In this document: positions 46,490 through 58,679 of the stretch, one piece after another | Layout: each line of letters opens with the position of its first letter | How positions within the stretch are numbered: position 1 is the first letter of the stretch | NCBI GenBank assembly: GCA_026826555.1 | Contig: JAKSZT010053837.1 | Span: 2,049,687-2,113,686 of the forward strand | From: Tolypeutes matacus | Lineage: Eukaryota; Chordata; Mammalia; Cingulata; Chlamyphoridae | Direction: 5' to 3' | Length of the DNA: 64,000 bases | The notes under the pieces: model-generated | Database searches by the model: none | The model's input: the letters and a program-made list of their open reading frames with translations, nothing else | What the model was told of the DNA's origin: nothing | Position numbers and translations under genes: made by a program

Positions 46490-48430
46490 TCATTTTAAAA
46501 AAACTTAAACTGAGTGTAAAATTCCATTTGGGGAAATTTAGATTCCTTGAATAGTCAGTTGCTAACCAGGGTTTTTGCAAAACAGACAACAGAGTACTGA
46601 GCAAGACCTTGGTAGCTCCCTTAGGGCAGAGGGAATGAATCCTGTTTTAGGGTTTTTGTTGGTGATTTAATGTCTCTGTCGTTAAGTTTTAGCAAACTCC
46701 TGAAACGTGCACATCCATCCATGCCCTTACTTCAAACCTGAGGGTTGGAATTATTCACCTCCAGATGAATGAAGCAGGGGATGTAGTTTTGATCAAAAGC
46801 CAACTCTCTGATATTATTCCAGATGTTTCCTGGAAATTTGCTTAGAAGTGTGAGGAAGTAACATCATGCTGTATGTGTTGAAAAGTAGGGGAACTTAATA
46901 ACCCTGGAGAATATGTCTTAATAGACGTGTAGAGCTTGGGTAAACCAGAGGCCCATAAAGTTAGTGTCTGATCAGTTAAGATTGCATCAAAGGGAACATG
47001 GCTATAACCATTTCTGATTCAGGTAAAAGAAAAGGTATTAGCTAAATTTTCCTGTTGTTAAATTTGGACGATCCTCTTGAATGAAAGTTTATGTTTTACA
47101 AATTTGTGTATGTGAGAGGGGAGAAGAAGACTGGAGGTAGTTTCCTTCATAGCCAGGGAATCTTGTGATGTACATTGACCACTAGTTTCCTTAATGGATA
47201 CAGGATGGCCCCTCCGTCAACCAACCAGCATTGCTCAGCAGCTATTGAAGACCTACTTAGTCTGAGAGCCTAGTCTGGGCGAGGGAGCAAAGATAAACAA
47301 AACAATAATATAAAGAGCAAGTCAGTATAGATGGAGAGTGCTCAATTGTGGTTTATAACAGAGGCTCTGTGAGAGTCAAAGGTCAGGATACCCTGGAGCA
47401 CGAGAGGTTCACACTAGATCTTAAAGGAAAACAGGATTTGGGAAATGAATGGAGAGAAGGAGAGGAGCATTGCTGGCTGGGGGAACAACTTGACGGGCAA
47501 TCTTGGAGAAGGTTAACATTGGGGCTTCAGAGAACAGCGAAGAAGCTAGCTTGATTTTCAGTTAACTTGTTCAAAGAAATCTTCTCTGCATTAGGAACTA
47601 CAGAATATGTGATTTTTTGAATTTTTGTAGTTAATTTAATTACTTTTTCTGCTTAGTGGATTGCAAACTGGTTCCTGGGGAACATGGGTGTCTTGCTTGA
47701 GAAATGTGAAACTGGATGGAGACAAATTATTAGTCCTTGGCTTCTGGGCTGTGGCTACATCACTTTTTTCTTTCTAGTGATTTTTTTTTTTTCCTGGTGC
47801 TATCTCATCTTTTCTAGTTAAGGATTTAGGTTGGCAGACAGACACTTTTAGTTTTAGGTCACATCTGTTATTGAGATTTGGGTTAACAGAAAGCAAAGGA
47901 GAAAGAGCATGCTTCCTCCCTATATGTGTGCTTTCCTTGCGGGGAGGAGAGGTGGTATCAGGCAGGTGGCAAGTACAGAGCCCCAGGAAGTCATAATTGA
48001 GATTTCTGGAGCTTCTTTTGACCTGGATCACCACTTAAGGGAAATCACTCAGTTACTGTCAGTGGATAAATAAGTTCAAGGATTAGAATACCTTCTTAAC
48101 TAAAATAAAGCCATTGGCTTTTTTTGTTACAGATCCTGTGTGCTTGCTTAAAGTTCTTGACACTAAATTCATGATATGATTCTAGAAATTAATGCATCTT
48201 TAATTTTAGATATGTTGATAAGCATGTTGTTTTAGCATAAACCAATATGAAGCATTAGAGAGGTATTCAGATGAACAGGTAAGAACGAATTGCAATCCTT
48301 AGAAAGCCATATGATTACACAGGATTATGAAGAGGCCTGAAAGCTTATCTAATTCATCCTTTCATTGCACAAAGAAAGAAACCAGAGTTCTGGGTGTTTA
48401 TTTGGGGTTTGCCCGAAATTATTATGACTA
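46490..48430. other. Intronic stretch with L2-like relic
   Basis: The stretch 47215-47460 resembles an L2-type 3' end. Nothing else is recognised. Confidence 0.45.
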
Positions 48431-48436
48431 AGATGA

Positions 48437-49168
48437 CACCTTAGTTTGCCACAGAGCTGCTGATGCGAGGCATCAGAAATGTATAATGGGGGTTTTATTT
48501 AGGGTGAAAGCTTACAGTTTCGAGGCTATGAAATGTCCAAATGAAAGTAACATCAGAAATGCTTTCTTAGGAGTGGGTGTAGCTCACCTGCTTCCCATTT
48601 ACGAGTCCCGGGTTCGATCCCTGGTACCTCCTTTAAAAAAAAAACTTTTTCACCAGTCAGCTACTGGTGATCCTGGTGTCCTGCCATGTGGTGAAGATAG
48701 CAGCCTGTTTCTGCCAAGGTCTCTGCCTTCCCCTCCAGAATCTACAATTGCCCAGAGCTCAGCTGTGGGCAACCAGGCATAGGGCTTGTCTCTCTTGGGG
48801 CCTCCTCTCCGAGTCTCAGTTGTTCAGCTTTCTTCCCAAGTTCAGCTGTGGGCTATCAGACATATGGTTCTTCTTTTCAGCTGTGACCTGCTCTGTGGGC
48901 CCAGCCTCTTGGGGCCTTTGTGCTTAAGCCTTGGCGCCTACTGATCCTCCATTCCTCACACAGCAGGGTCAACAATGGCGACTTCCTTTCTCTGTGTGTC
49001 TCTCTGTGTTTCCGTTTATATGAGCTCCAGTAAGAGGGTGGTGACCCAATCTGAGTCATGCCTCACTGATGTAGTCCAGTCAAAAGGCCCCACACTCACT
49101 GCAATGGATTAGTTCAAAAGCATAATTTCTTGGGGAGAGGAGGGAATCACCTAATTCAAACGATCACA
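48437..49168 (-). mobile_element. LTR related to 39506-40110, interrupted by a SINE
   Basis: It shares the order TTAGTTTGCCA, GGCATCAGAAATGTATAATGGG, GAAAGCTTACAGTTTCGAGGC, GGGCTTGTCTCTCTTGGGG, TGAGTCATGCCTCACTGATG with the 39506 LTR. GATGA at 48432-48436 and 49169-49173 is a possible 5-bp duplication. The minus-strand 5' end is TGTGATCGTTTGAATTAGG. Confidence 0.7.
48571..48645 (+). mobile_element. Short tRNA-like SINE inside the LTR
   Basis: GGAGTGGGTGTAGCTCACC (A-box region) and GTCCCGGGTTCGATCCCTGG (B box), ending CCTCC plus an A-rich tail at 48635-48645. Confidence 0.85.
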
Positions 49169-49173
49169 GATGA

Positions 49174-51036
49174 TATTAGAAGATGACACCTCCCTGATTG
49201 CCAGTCCTCTTTTGCACTTAACCCCACTACTTAAGTTCTTCTTTGGAATCCTTCATTTCAGTTGTCCTTACTCCTTTTCACACTGCAGGCACTCAGCCAG
49301 TGCTTGAAGGGATGCATGAGTGCTCCCTTTCACAGGCCTGCACATGGCCTCGGGCAGGGCTTTCTGTCAATGGCACCATCATGTTTAAGACCGAGCTGGG
49401 GCCATTTGCCAAGTATTTGACCTGACTTTGGGTTTCCTCCCATGAGGATGGTGGAGAGCTTGATCAAGGTTAAATGACTTGCTCACAGTGGTGCACAGAG
49501 AATCCGTGTCTGAACTGGAATTGGCATTCACTCAGAGCTCCTTTATAGCAAAAGCCTGATTGGCATGAACCTTGAACTGAATCTCCTTTAAATAACATTG
49601 TTAATTTTCTGTTGCTGCTTTTAAACATATTCTAGCAACGATTGCTACTTTCTTGACCTCAGATTATAGAATGGGTTGGGAGTGCTTATTTTAAAACTAA
49701 ATTTTGACAAGAGCATTGAGATATCAGGCTTTTTTTTTTTTTTTTTTGTGGCTGAGATGCCGAGGCAGGCATTTGAAGAAATTTTTTGTTCTTTATTTTA
49801 CAAATTACTCTGGTATAAATTTCAGGTTGAGAGCTTACAGTATAAGTATAGTTTCCCCCCCTTTTTGTCCTTTCGGTAACTTCTTTTCAGAAAGAAACAC
49901 TTCTGGTGCCTTCCCTGTCAGGAAATGCGGACAGGGGCTGGGCTTGTTCTGCCTTGCTGGCTGTGAGGGGCGCTGCACAGTCTTTACACCAGCACTACCC
50001 TGTCAAAGACAGGAGGAAGGCCAGATCTGGTTTATTACCTGCCTTTTGGTGGTGTAGGCTTGTGTTTTTTGGTAAGGCATGAGCAAAGCCCAGTTATTTG
50101 ACTGCGTTGAGATCTAACTCCATTCACATTCTGGACACTGACATACGAGCATGTGTGACTAGCAGCCCCATGTCCCCCTGTTTGCCTGTCCTGGATGTGC
50201 CCCTGCATGACTGCCTCCACTAGCTTTCCTGGTGCTGGCCGCATATGCTAGGCACCAGAGCCCCCGTCCTCCTTCCCCCAGCTCTTTTCCAGTCAGCCAA
50301 AGTGGGCAAAGGTCAAGGTCCCACGTGGCCTCCTCTCTTGTGAGGAATGCCAGAGTCTCTATAGCCTGTAAGCCAGTGGGCAGGCAGGGTTAAGGGTACC
50401 CAGGTTATAGAACTGGAACTAGGGCTAGGAAAAGATATTCCCCACCACATACCACTTTCAGTGAAGAAAAACAGTGAATTTTAGCAAATTTGAACGTTGC
50501 TGCAGAGCCTGGAACAGTGCCCAACACATAAGACTTTTAGTAAAAGTTTGTGAAATCATAACTGATTATGAGCCTCAGTTATCTCAGTGTGTTTACCTTA
50601 GTGACTGACAAGCTTTCTTATTCTCTTAGAGGAAATAAAGGTTATTAGTATTGCTTTAGAAGAGTAGGACAGGCTGCAGCTATCAATAGATTCAAAATAC
50701 AACAGAGGCTTATTTCGTGCTCATGGTCAAGGTGGATGTTTCTGGTTAGCAGGTGACTTTGCTCCATCAAGTGATCAGGGATTCAGCCTCTTCCCATCCT
50801 GTGGCTCTGCCATCCCCAAAGGCCACATTGATGTTAGCATCCAGTTGGCGAAAGGAGAAACGGGAGGTTCTTAGCAAAACCTGTAAGGGTTACACATCAC
50901 TTTGGCTGGTACTCAGTCGTGTGGCTGACACTAACTCCAAAGGTGCTGAGGAAATGCAGTCTGTATGTGTACCCAGGGTTATAGTAAAATTTGAGCTACG
51001 TTTTGAACATCTTTGTTATCTTTGAATTTATATTCC
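49174..51036. other. Intronic stretch, one possible ancient repeat
   Basis: The stretch 50660-50985 (TTATTTCGTGCTCATGG, CCCATCCTGTGGCTCTGCCATC, ACATCACTTTGGCTGG) looks like an old mammalian interspersed repeat that I cannot name. No gene seen. Confidence 0.45.
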
Positions 51037-51052
51037 TAAAATGTATCTGAGG

Positions 51053-51220
51053 GGAAGCGGCTGTGGCTCAATCAGTAGGGCTCCCGTTTACCATATGGGA
51101 GGCCCCGGGTTCGGTTCCCGAGGCCTCCTGGTGAAGGCAGGCCCGCCCGCACGGCGTGGTTAGCTGACCCAGCGAGCACAAGCAGCAAGGGGGGGATAAA
51201 TGAATAAATAAATAAAATCT
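51053..51220 (+). mobile_element. DAS SINE (single unit), young
   Basis: Perfect 16-bp duplications TAAAATGTATCTGAGG at 51037-51052 and 51221-51236. Intact A and B boxes (GGTTCGGTTCCC). Nearly identical to 32992-33168. Confidence 0.96.
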
Positions 51221-51719
51221 TAAAATGTATCTGAGGCATAATTGTGAGATTCAGAAGGGCTGGTGCAAGGTTGTGTGGTAAATTTCCCTTGATTTGAGAC
51301 CCCCTGCCAATGAAAACCAAATGATAGTAGGAAAAGACTTATGCTTTCAATGTGAAGTAAGAAAATCAAGACATAACATTATATATTCCATATGGTCTCT
51401 ACTATCTCGAATGTCCTTAAAAAAAGATGAGAAGGAAACATGACAACTAATTAATTGTGGTTGCCCTTTAGTGATGAGATCATCTTTTTTTTAGCTTGCT
51501 TCTTTTTACTTTCCTGCATTTTATAAAATTTCTATCTGGAACATGCATTACTTTTGTTTTTTTCCAAAGTGGAAGTATGTCTATTCTGTTTTTCTTACCA
51601 TGTATGACCTTTACAAGGGTTCTGCTCCTACATGCACATCTTTGAACCACCTGCCTAAGAATATACTTCTAGGAACTTTGTTTGTATGCATGTGCATTTA
51701 CATGTCCACTTCACATATT

Positions 51720-51962
51720 AAGTCATTCAGCTCTGTGCAGCCTCTATTCTACAAGTTGAGGATATATTACTGAACAGAAAGGGCAAAACTCCCTCCCTTG
51801 TGAACCTTCCATTCCTGGAGGAAACAAACAATAAAAGGTAAAAAAGTAAAATAGATAGCATGTACGATGATGATTAGTGCTAAGAATAAACAATAGAGCA
51901 AGAGAGGAGATAGGGAAGGCCAGTGGGTGGCCGGGAAGGCCTTCCTGGAAAAGACTCTTCTA
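51720..51962 (+). mobile_element. L2-like LINE 3' relic
   Basis: Pattern TACTGAACAGAAAGGGCAAAACTCCCTCCC, GAACCTTCCATTCCTGGAGG, ACAATAAAAGG, GATTAGTGCTAAGAATAAAC, AGGAGATAGGGAAGGCC. Confidence 0.65.
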
Positions 51963-52799
51963 ATACAGAGACCTCCTGTAGCCACCGGAGACCCCTCCTC
52001 ATACCGCTGTCTGTGCCCAAAGCTTATCAGTTGTTGGACCAATAAGAATCACAGTTCCAAAGATTCTGTTCATTATTAACAGTCTGCTCATGGTCGTGCT
52101 TATCTGGCTGTTCTGAACTAGAGTCTTATTTGCTATCTCTGTTGCTTGTTGGAAGGACACTTGCAGATCTCTACTCCCTTTAAAAACAGCCCTAATTGTT
52201 TCAGGGCTCAAGGATTCTCGAAGGAGTTCTCCTGGATGTGTCCATAGAGCTTGAGGCAACAGTTAATTTTCTTTTGCCCATGCCAACAAGCTATGCTTTT
52301 TTTTTTTTTTTTTTTTTCTTCTCTTCAGACTGTGCTTTAATGTTGTAAGCCTTTAGTTGACACCCTGGCATTACTCCACAGTTCTCATACTACACATGAG
52401 TAGAGAGCTTATCACTTGTCTAAGGTCATACCAGCTCATTACTAGAAATTGTCCGTGCAGAAAGTTAAGGGGGGGCTGGAGTGTCAGTGCCCTGTCAAAG
52501 AACAGGCCATCTCAGCAAGTCACAAGATCTTCTAAGATGTCTGTGTGCCCTAAACTGATACCTTTCATGGAGTCTAGGGAAAGCTCTCCCAGGAAGAGGC
52601 AGGAGTGGGAATTTTTTATCCTTAGTCTCCTTTTTCTTTTCCTAATTTGCTGCCTTTCAATGCCACTTTCCAGCCCTTTTGCCTGCCTTTAACATGTTTA
52701 GTTTTTTGGTACTGCTTAAGGGTTTGGGATTTCTTTCCTGCCTTCCTACCTAGACATAATGCTAAGAATAAGAAGCCATAAGGGGAAATTGGACAAGTC

Positions 52800-53710
52800 A
52801 TAAAATAATTATTGGAACAAAGTGATGCAGTTCAAATTCCTGAGGTCCTGGTATCTTTTAATTTTCTTGAAGACCAAATAATATTTGTTCCCTTACTGAG
52901 ACATTTAGATTCATTGTTTGAATAAAGGAAATAGGGTCACTTCAAAATGTCCAGTATGTGGTAACCGATGCCATTCAGCCTGTGGTGTAATTAATGAAAA
53001 CATTGGCAACAGTCTGCCCATTGTTTGTCCATTGTGCAACAGGAAATGGCAGGCTAATAAAGAGCTGGAAAAGTCTCACGTAACTCCAGAAGGAAGAAGA
53101 AATTATGTATAATTTTGACTGATATCCTTCTTTTTTTTTTTTTTGTCCAAAAAAAGTTTTTTAATATTTTTCATTTAAAATACCCAAGTTTTTAAACTTT
53201 ATTTTAGTTTTCCTAAATTATTATGTATTTTATTTCTTATGTTTAAATCTATCATTATTATTTCATTTTCCTATTAATCCAATTTGGCAACATTCTTGGC
53301 TTCGTTTTTTAAGACATTTTGGATCACAGAAGGTTTACAACTTTAGTAGAAGGGGAGCAATGATGTGGGATGTCAGTGATGGAGGATACATGGGAGAAAG
53401 TTCACCTGGCCATACATATAAGGTATATAAATATGTTAAAATGTTCATGGGGCATTGCCACAGTGGGTAAAGATTGACACAACAGCCAAAGAAGTGTTGA
53501 ATCCCCATCCTGGGGAGCTGTGCCACATTCTCTAATGGAACAGCAACAATCTCCCAAGTACAGGAGCAATGACTAGTGAAGAAGGATGGTCCATTGATGG
53601 GCCCTTGATATTGATGGCTATGCTTATGTGATATCCTTCTGATTGCAGATCGAGGATCTCTTGAGCAGTTTCCTGTTCCTAATGCCTTGGATGATTTTGA
53701 CATTGAGTAA
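52800..53710 (+). pseudogene. Broken coding relic with paired CxxC zinc-binding motifs (gene not recognised)
   Basis: Three pieces read as protein in different frames. About 52817-52920 gives LLEQSDAVQIPEVLVSFNFL and onward to RHLDSLFE. 52912-53112 gives KCPVCGNRCHSACGVI and VCPLCNRKWQANKELEK. After an insertion, 53641-53710 gives LIADRGSLEQFPVPNALDDF and a stop TAA after DFDIE. The spacing CPxC...CPLC with extra C and H suggests a zinc ribbon or RING-like fold at a C-terminus. Pieces are separated by single-base frame changes and by the 497-bp insertion at 53132-53628. I do not recognise the parent gene. There is no visible poly(A) or duplication, so retrocopy versus decayed exons is undecided. 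Confidence 0.5.
53132..53628 (-). mobile_element. Retroposed segment antisense to the L1 3' UTR
   Basis: Flanked by 12-bp duplications TGATATCCTTCT at 53120-53131 and 53629-53640, with poly-T at 53132-53144, so the retroposed RNA was minus-strand sense. That RNA sense matches the plus-strand text of 12360-12835, which is antisense to the L1 at 11049-16959. Shared words include TTCACTAGTCA, ATTAGAGAATGTGGCA and CTTCTGTGATCCAAAA. Confidence 0.8.
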
Positions 53711-53859
53711 TGATAGATTTTAATTTTAATCACAGTTTTCACATGCAGTTACAATTTGTTGGACAAAGTAGAACTATGGGAAAGGAAATGCCACGGGCAG
53801 AAAAGAGTTGTTCAGACAGTTGACCGTGATATGATGAAGATCTGGGTTCCTGGCCTGGC

Positions 53860-53995
53860 TCTGTCAGTTCCACCTGTGCAAACTTCAGCAAACAGCTTAA
53901 GCATTCTGGACCAGTGGTCCTCTGTCAAACGAAGGGGTTGGGACTGAGTGATCCCTGAAGACCCGTTCAGCTCTAAGACCCTTGGTGAGGTGAAG
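53860..53995 (+). mobile_element. MIR-family relic
   Basis: GCCTGGCTCTGTCAGTTCCACC... and GGGTTGGGACTGAGTGATCCCTGAAGACCCGTTCAGCTCTAAGACC match the 3' half of a MIR3-type element. Confidence 0.55.
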
Positions 53996-54364
53996 GATTG
54001 TGAAAGTGTACAAGTGATACGTCAGAGTACAAAGGTAACAACAGACTTTGCCAATGAAAATGTCATTCAGGTTGATCCACTAACCGTTTATTCCCTTTGG
54101 TCTCCTTTCAGTTTTTGTTTTATAAATGTCCCTGGTATGTCTGATAATTTAGTATTTTTATTATTTAAAAAATTAACGTTAGCAGTTAACATAGAAAAAT
54201 GTTCTACTCCTTTGAAAACTTTCGAAGTTGCCATTTAAATTCATCTGTTAAGGATTTTGTAAAGGTATTGAACACATTGCTCCAGGCAGTATGTATTTAA
54301 TTGAAATGAATTGACATTTGAATTAATGAACTCTGTAGAAAAGATACCACCAAGGTTCAGGTGA

Positions 54365-54602
54365 AAAGGCATGGGTCTGCAGTCTAGCAGACCTAGGTTT
54401 GAATCCTGACTTCACTGATAGTAATTTCTGTGTGACCCTTGGCGTGTTTTGTGATCTCTGAATCCCCAGTTCCTCATTTCTAGCATGACAATGATAGCAT
54501 TTTCCCTATGGAATTATTGTGATGAATAAAGATGATATATATAAAATACACTAGTACAATGCCTGACATTTAATAGATATTTGATAGTAATTGTAACTGT
54601 TA
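54365..54602 (+). mobile_element. MIR SINE relic
   Basis: AGACCTAGGTTTGAATCCTGACTTC (B-box region), TGTGTGACCCTTGG, AATTATTGTGATGAATAAAG, CTAGTACAATGCCTGACATTTAATAG. Confidence 0.88.
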
Positions 54603-54885
54603 TACGTTATTTTATTAAATTAGCCAAAGTAACACAGGAAATTACTGAATACTCTATATACTATGTTCTACCCTCCTCATCATCCCATTATCATGGGTAT
54701 AATTTACCCAAAGGAAAGTCTCACGTTATGGATTTCATTTTTGTTTTCAGTAGAGCATGGGGACTGAGATTTGCCAGAGAGGAGTTTTTTTGCTTGTCTG
54801 ATTTACAGACCAGAGGTGTGCATATGAGAATAAATGGCAAAAGTTTGCTTTTATAAACTGTCATTGCAAACTGTTGTTTTCAGAA

Positions 54886-55005
54886 ACAGGGTCATTTCAA
54901 AATGTCCACTATGTGGTAATCAGTCCCGTTGAACCTGTGGTGTAATTAATGAAAACATCTGCCCATTGTCCATTGTGCAAGAGAGAGGCATTTCTGAGAA
55001 GGTTC
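54886..55005 (+). pseudogene. Second partial copy of the zinc-binding relic
   Basis: CAGGGTCATTTCAAAATGTCC-ACTATGTGGTAATC through CCTGTGGTGTAATTAATGAAAACAT and CCATTGTGCAA repeats 52927-53043 with about ten substitutions and two small deletions. It covers only the zinc-motif part. A cysteine codon is lost by a stop (CCCGTTGAACC). Confidence 0.8.
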
Positions 55006-55819
55006 TCACAGAGAATGCCCAAATCTTCTATGGGAATGGTGGTCTGGATGAGGGTTGGAAGGCCAGAAAATGCATAGCTGACCCTGAAAGGCTTTGTAGT
55101 AGCCCAGCATGCCCCAAACTTTACAATCTGTTTGAATCCCCAGTAATGGTCAAGTGGTGGAGGTACGATGGGGATGGAGGATGGAGGGTGGGCTAGAATG
55201 TGTCAAATTTTGTTGATTGCAAGAGGCATTCCACTTTCTGAAGCAGACAGCTAATAGTACGAGTCAGAGAAAAAACCAAGAGTAGCTGGTGTGTGAAATC
55301 CGAGGCAACCAAACGCAAGCTCCAGGTCCTTAGAGTAAAAGAAAGATCTTAGAGAAGAAGATGTCTCTGGGCTGAAGTGAGATTAAAAATGCAGTGAGTA
55401 TGGGGATAGTTTAAGACAAGCAAGGAAGGTTCCAGGTGACTTCTGAGAAATTATTTTGAGGTATCCACAGCTTGCCTTTTTTGGGTTAGTTGATGTATGG
55501 TGGTGTTAATGAGATCCAGGATTGGGATGAACACAACTTTTTACCTTGGATTATTCCTCTTGTGGATTCAGCTACCATCTTCCATTATGGCTAAAAATGT
55601 TTTACTTGACCTCAGCAATTTGTTTTAGAGCCACTTTGACATTGTCTAGCCCAGGATTACCAAATTGGTTTTACCATCTTTGTAAACTCTGATCATTGGA
55701 GAGTGGCCGTTTGGGGTCCAATGTCAAGAAGGGTTCTGAGACCAAGTCAGGCTTAAGGAATAGCCATGATGGGTTACTAATGTCTGTCACAGGTATGGGA
55801 GCAGGAAGTAAAGGTACTT

Positions 55820-56090
55820 AAAGTTAAGATATAATTCACACACCCTGAAATTTACCTTTTTAAAGTTTACAATTCAGTACTTTTTAGATAGTAATAGGGT
55901 TGTGCAGCCATCACCACAACTCCAGAATATTTTCATCACCCCAAAAAGAAACCCCGTACCTATTAGCAGGCACTCCCTAAACTCCCCACCCCCACCCCCA
56001 CACCGTGGCAACCGCCAGTCTACTTTAAACATTGTGACATGTTCTTTGGATGACCCAACTGTCCCAAACCACTATCAAAAGAGTCTTTGG
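55820..56090 (+). mobile_element. Old L1 3' UTR, forward
   Basis: AAGATATAATTCACACACCCTGAAATTTACC, TACAATTCAGTACTTTTTAG, GTTGTGCAGCCATCACCACAA, TTTTCATCACCCCAAAAAGAAACCCCGTACC: the L1MB/L1MC-type 3' UTR. Confidence 0.85.
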
Positions 56091-56719
56091 AAATTAGTTG
56101 GAAATTTTTTTAATACTTTATTTATCAGGCAATTTTAAGTAACAAAAATGTGTAAGTAGTTCACTCTTATTGGAGTAGATGTCATTTATTAAAGTTTTTG
56201 TGATTGCTTTCAAAATATTTTTTAAAAACATACATGCATGCATGTACATTTATATATTTTTATTTTACTACCTTGGGTAGTGCCAAATAGTAACATTTAC
56301 CTGTTTTCAAAAACACAGAGGAAGGACTTATAGGTAAACAATTCATTTATGAAGTAGTATGCAATGTTACAGTCAGGGAATTTGGGGATATGTAATGTGA
56401 CTCTGTTGTAAGATTTTCAGTGGCAGACTTTCAGAACAAACATAAAACATGTCTTTGAAAAACAATGGCAAATTGTCGTCTGAGTGATTGTGTAAGCCTT
56501 TAAAGATAGTTAGTGTAATAGGGATGAGGCATAATCATTCAGAAGCTCCCTTGCCTTTACAACAAAGATGTGTTGTGTCTATTTGGATGACTCAAAATGT
56601 CGTCATTTTATTCTGCCCTCGTTTACTACATTTCCTACCTTGCTTTTCCCTTTCTCATCAAAAAGTGGTTTGGACTTAAACAGAGTTTCTGTTTCAGTTC
56701 ACATATACTTTGTCATTTA

Positions 56720-56938
56720 TGGAGAGCTCTCCTTTTCTGGGACTGTGCCAGGTGTTGTATACATGTTGTCTCATTTAATCTTCACATCAACCCTGTGAGG
56801 TTGGTACTATCATTATCCTTAATTTTAGGAATGACGAAGCGTAGGCTCAAACACCCAAGTAGCTGGTTCAAGTCACAAAGATAATTATCTGCAGAACCAA
56901 GATTTTGACCCAGTTCTGTCCAACTCCACCATCTTCAT
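56720..56938 (-). mobile_element. MIR SINE relic
   Basis: GGGACTGTGCCAGGTGTTGTATACATG, TCATTTAATCTTCACATCAACCCTGTGAGGTTGGTACTATCATTATCC. Confidence 0.88.
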
Positions 56939-56939
56939 T

Positions 56940-57835
56940 TGCAGGCTATGTATATTTGGTGGTAAAGCTGGAATGGTTACTCAGCTTCACAGCACTCTTT
57001 GTTTATTTTATTGTTTCTGTAAAAGCCTCTTCCTTCCCCCAACTTTGAGTCACTCAGCTGGAGTTCAGGAATGCCTTCAATTTTCTAAGCAGGGCATTTG
57101 CAGAGTCTGATTGGTCAACCCATACCTGAGGTAAAAGCTTTGGTTAAACCTCGAAAGATGAACTTTTGAGAATTTGAATCATGGGTCTGAATGTGACTGC
57201 GTCCCATTCTGCCATCCCAGCCCAGTGTGGACTGGCGCTTCCAGAAAACAGGCCCCAGTCTGAGGTTAGGTGTGTAACCTCAGTGGCCATTGGTATTATG
57301 AGTAGGTACTCATTTGGCAGCAGTAACTATCCAGAAACAAAGGATTTGATTCCAAATAACTTTGGTCATGAGCTGGGGACCTCAAGAGTCCTCACAGTGA
57401 TCTGACAAAATTTTTCCCCTTTCATACCCTGTCAGGGCTTTAACAAAGGAGTTCTGTTGTGACTTTTTGGTTAATGTGGACCCACCCTTATTTCCTCATC
57501 TCCAGCCCCCTTATTTACAGTAGAAACTTCAGGCTGATTTTACTCTTACAGCACCTCGGCCCTTTCAGTCCAAGAGGGAGAGGGCTGGGTTCTACTGCCA
57601 AGGGGTCACCCCTTAGCACTCTATCCTGGGCCCCTAGCCCATTTCCAGTGTGCTTTCTTACTGGACTCTTCTCTTCTACCTTTGTTTTGAATAAAGTCAG
57701 TTGATGATTGACTATGCAGAGGGAGATCTATTTTACTGGGTCTTAATTCTCCTTTTAGAGATCTTAAAAGTTGATTCCCCCCCGCCCCCATTAGTAATTC
57801 AGTATAGTTCAATAATGTTTCAGTGAAACAGCCCT
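56940..57835. other. Intronic stretch, no gene recognised
   Basis: Nothing recognisable; no splice-flanked coding unit. Confidence 0.5.
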
Positions 57836-58033
57836 GGGCTAGTTTTACTGAAAAGACCCCAAATTTATACGTTGTAAGAGTTCTTTATATATCCTGGATA
57901 TAGTTGTATCAGATATATGTATTGCAAATACTTTCTCTTGATCTGTAGCTTGCCATTTCATTTTTAAAATGATATCTTTTGAAAAGAAATTTTAAATTTT
58001 GATAAAGATCAGTTTACCCTTTTAAAAAAATTT

Positions 58034-58428
58034 ATTTATTTATTCCTGCCCCCCCCACCCCCGCCGCCATTGTTGTTGCTCTCACTGTCTGCCCTCTGTG
58101 TCCATTCCCTGTGTGTTCTTCTGTGTCTGCTTGTCTTCTCTTTAGGCAGCACTGGGAACCGATCTGGGACCTTCCAGAGTGGAAGAGAGATGCTCAATCT
58201 CTTGCGCCACCTCAGCTCCCTGGTCTTCTGCATCTCTTATTGTCTCTCCTCTGTGTCTGTTTTTGTTGCGTCATCTTTCTGCACCAGCTCGCTGCACGGG
58301 CCAGCATTCTGTATGGGCCAGCACTCCGCGTGGGCCAGCTTGCCTTCACCAGGAGGCCCCGAGAATTGAACCCTGGACTTCCTATATGGTAGAGGGAGCC
58401 CAGTCGCTTGAGCCACATCTGCTTCCCA
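58034..58428 (-). mobile_element. DAS SINE dimer
   Basis: Tail AAATTTATTTATTTATTCC at the left, units with AACCGATCTGGGACC near 58158 and GAGAATTGAACCC near 58360, head GAGCCACATCTGCTTCCC. Confidence 0.9.
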
Positions 58429-58679
58429 GCTTAACCATTTAAAAAAAAAAAAAAAAATTATTGAAGTATATCATTCATACACGAACATACATAAACTATA
58501 AGTGTTCAGTAAACATTGTGATCTTACAAAACAAACATGCATAACAATATACAGGGCTCCCCCACCCCAAACACCCTGCATTGTTGTGAAACATTTGTTA
58601 ACAAATCATGAAAGACCATCATCAAAGTATTGCTACTAACTATAGTCCGTATCTTCCTCCCCTATACATTTTTATAGAT

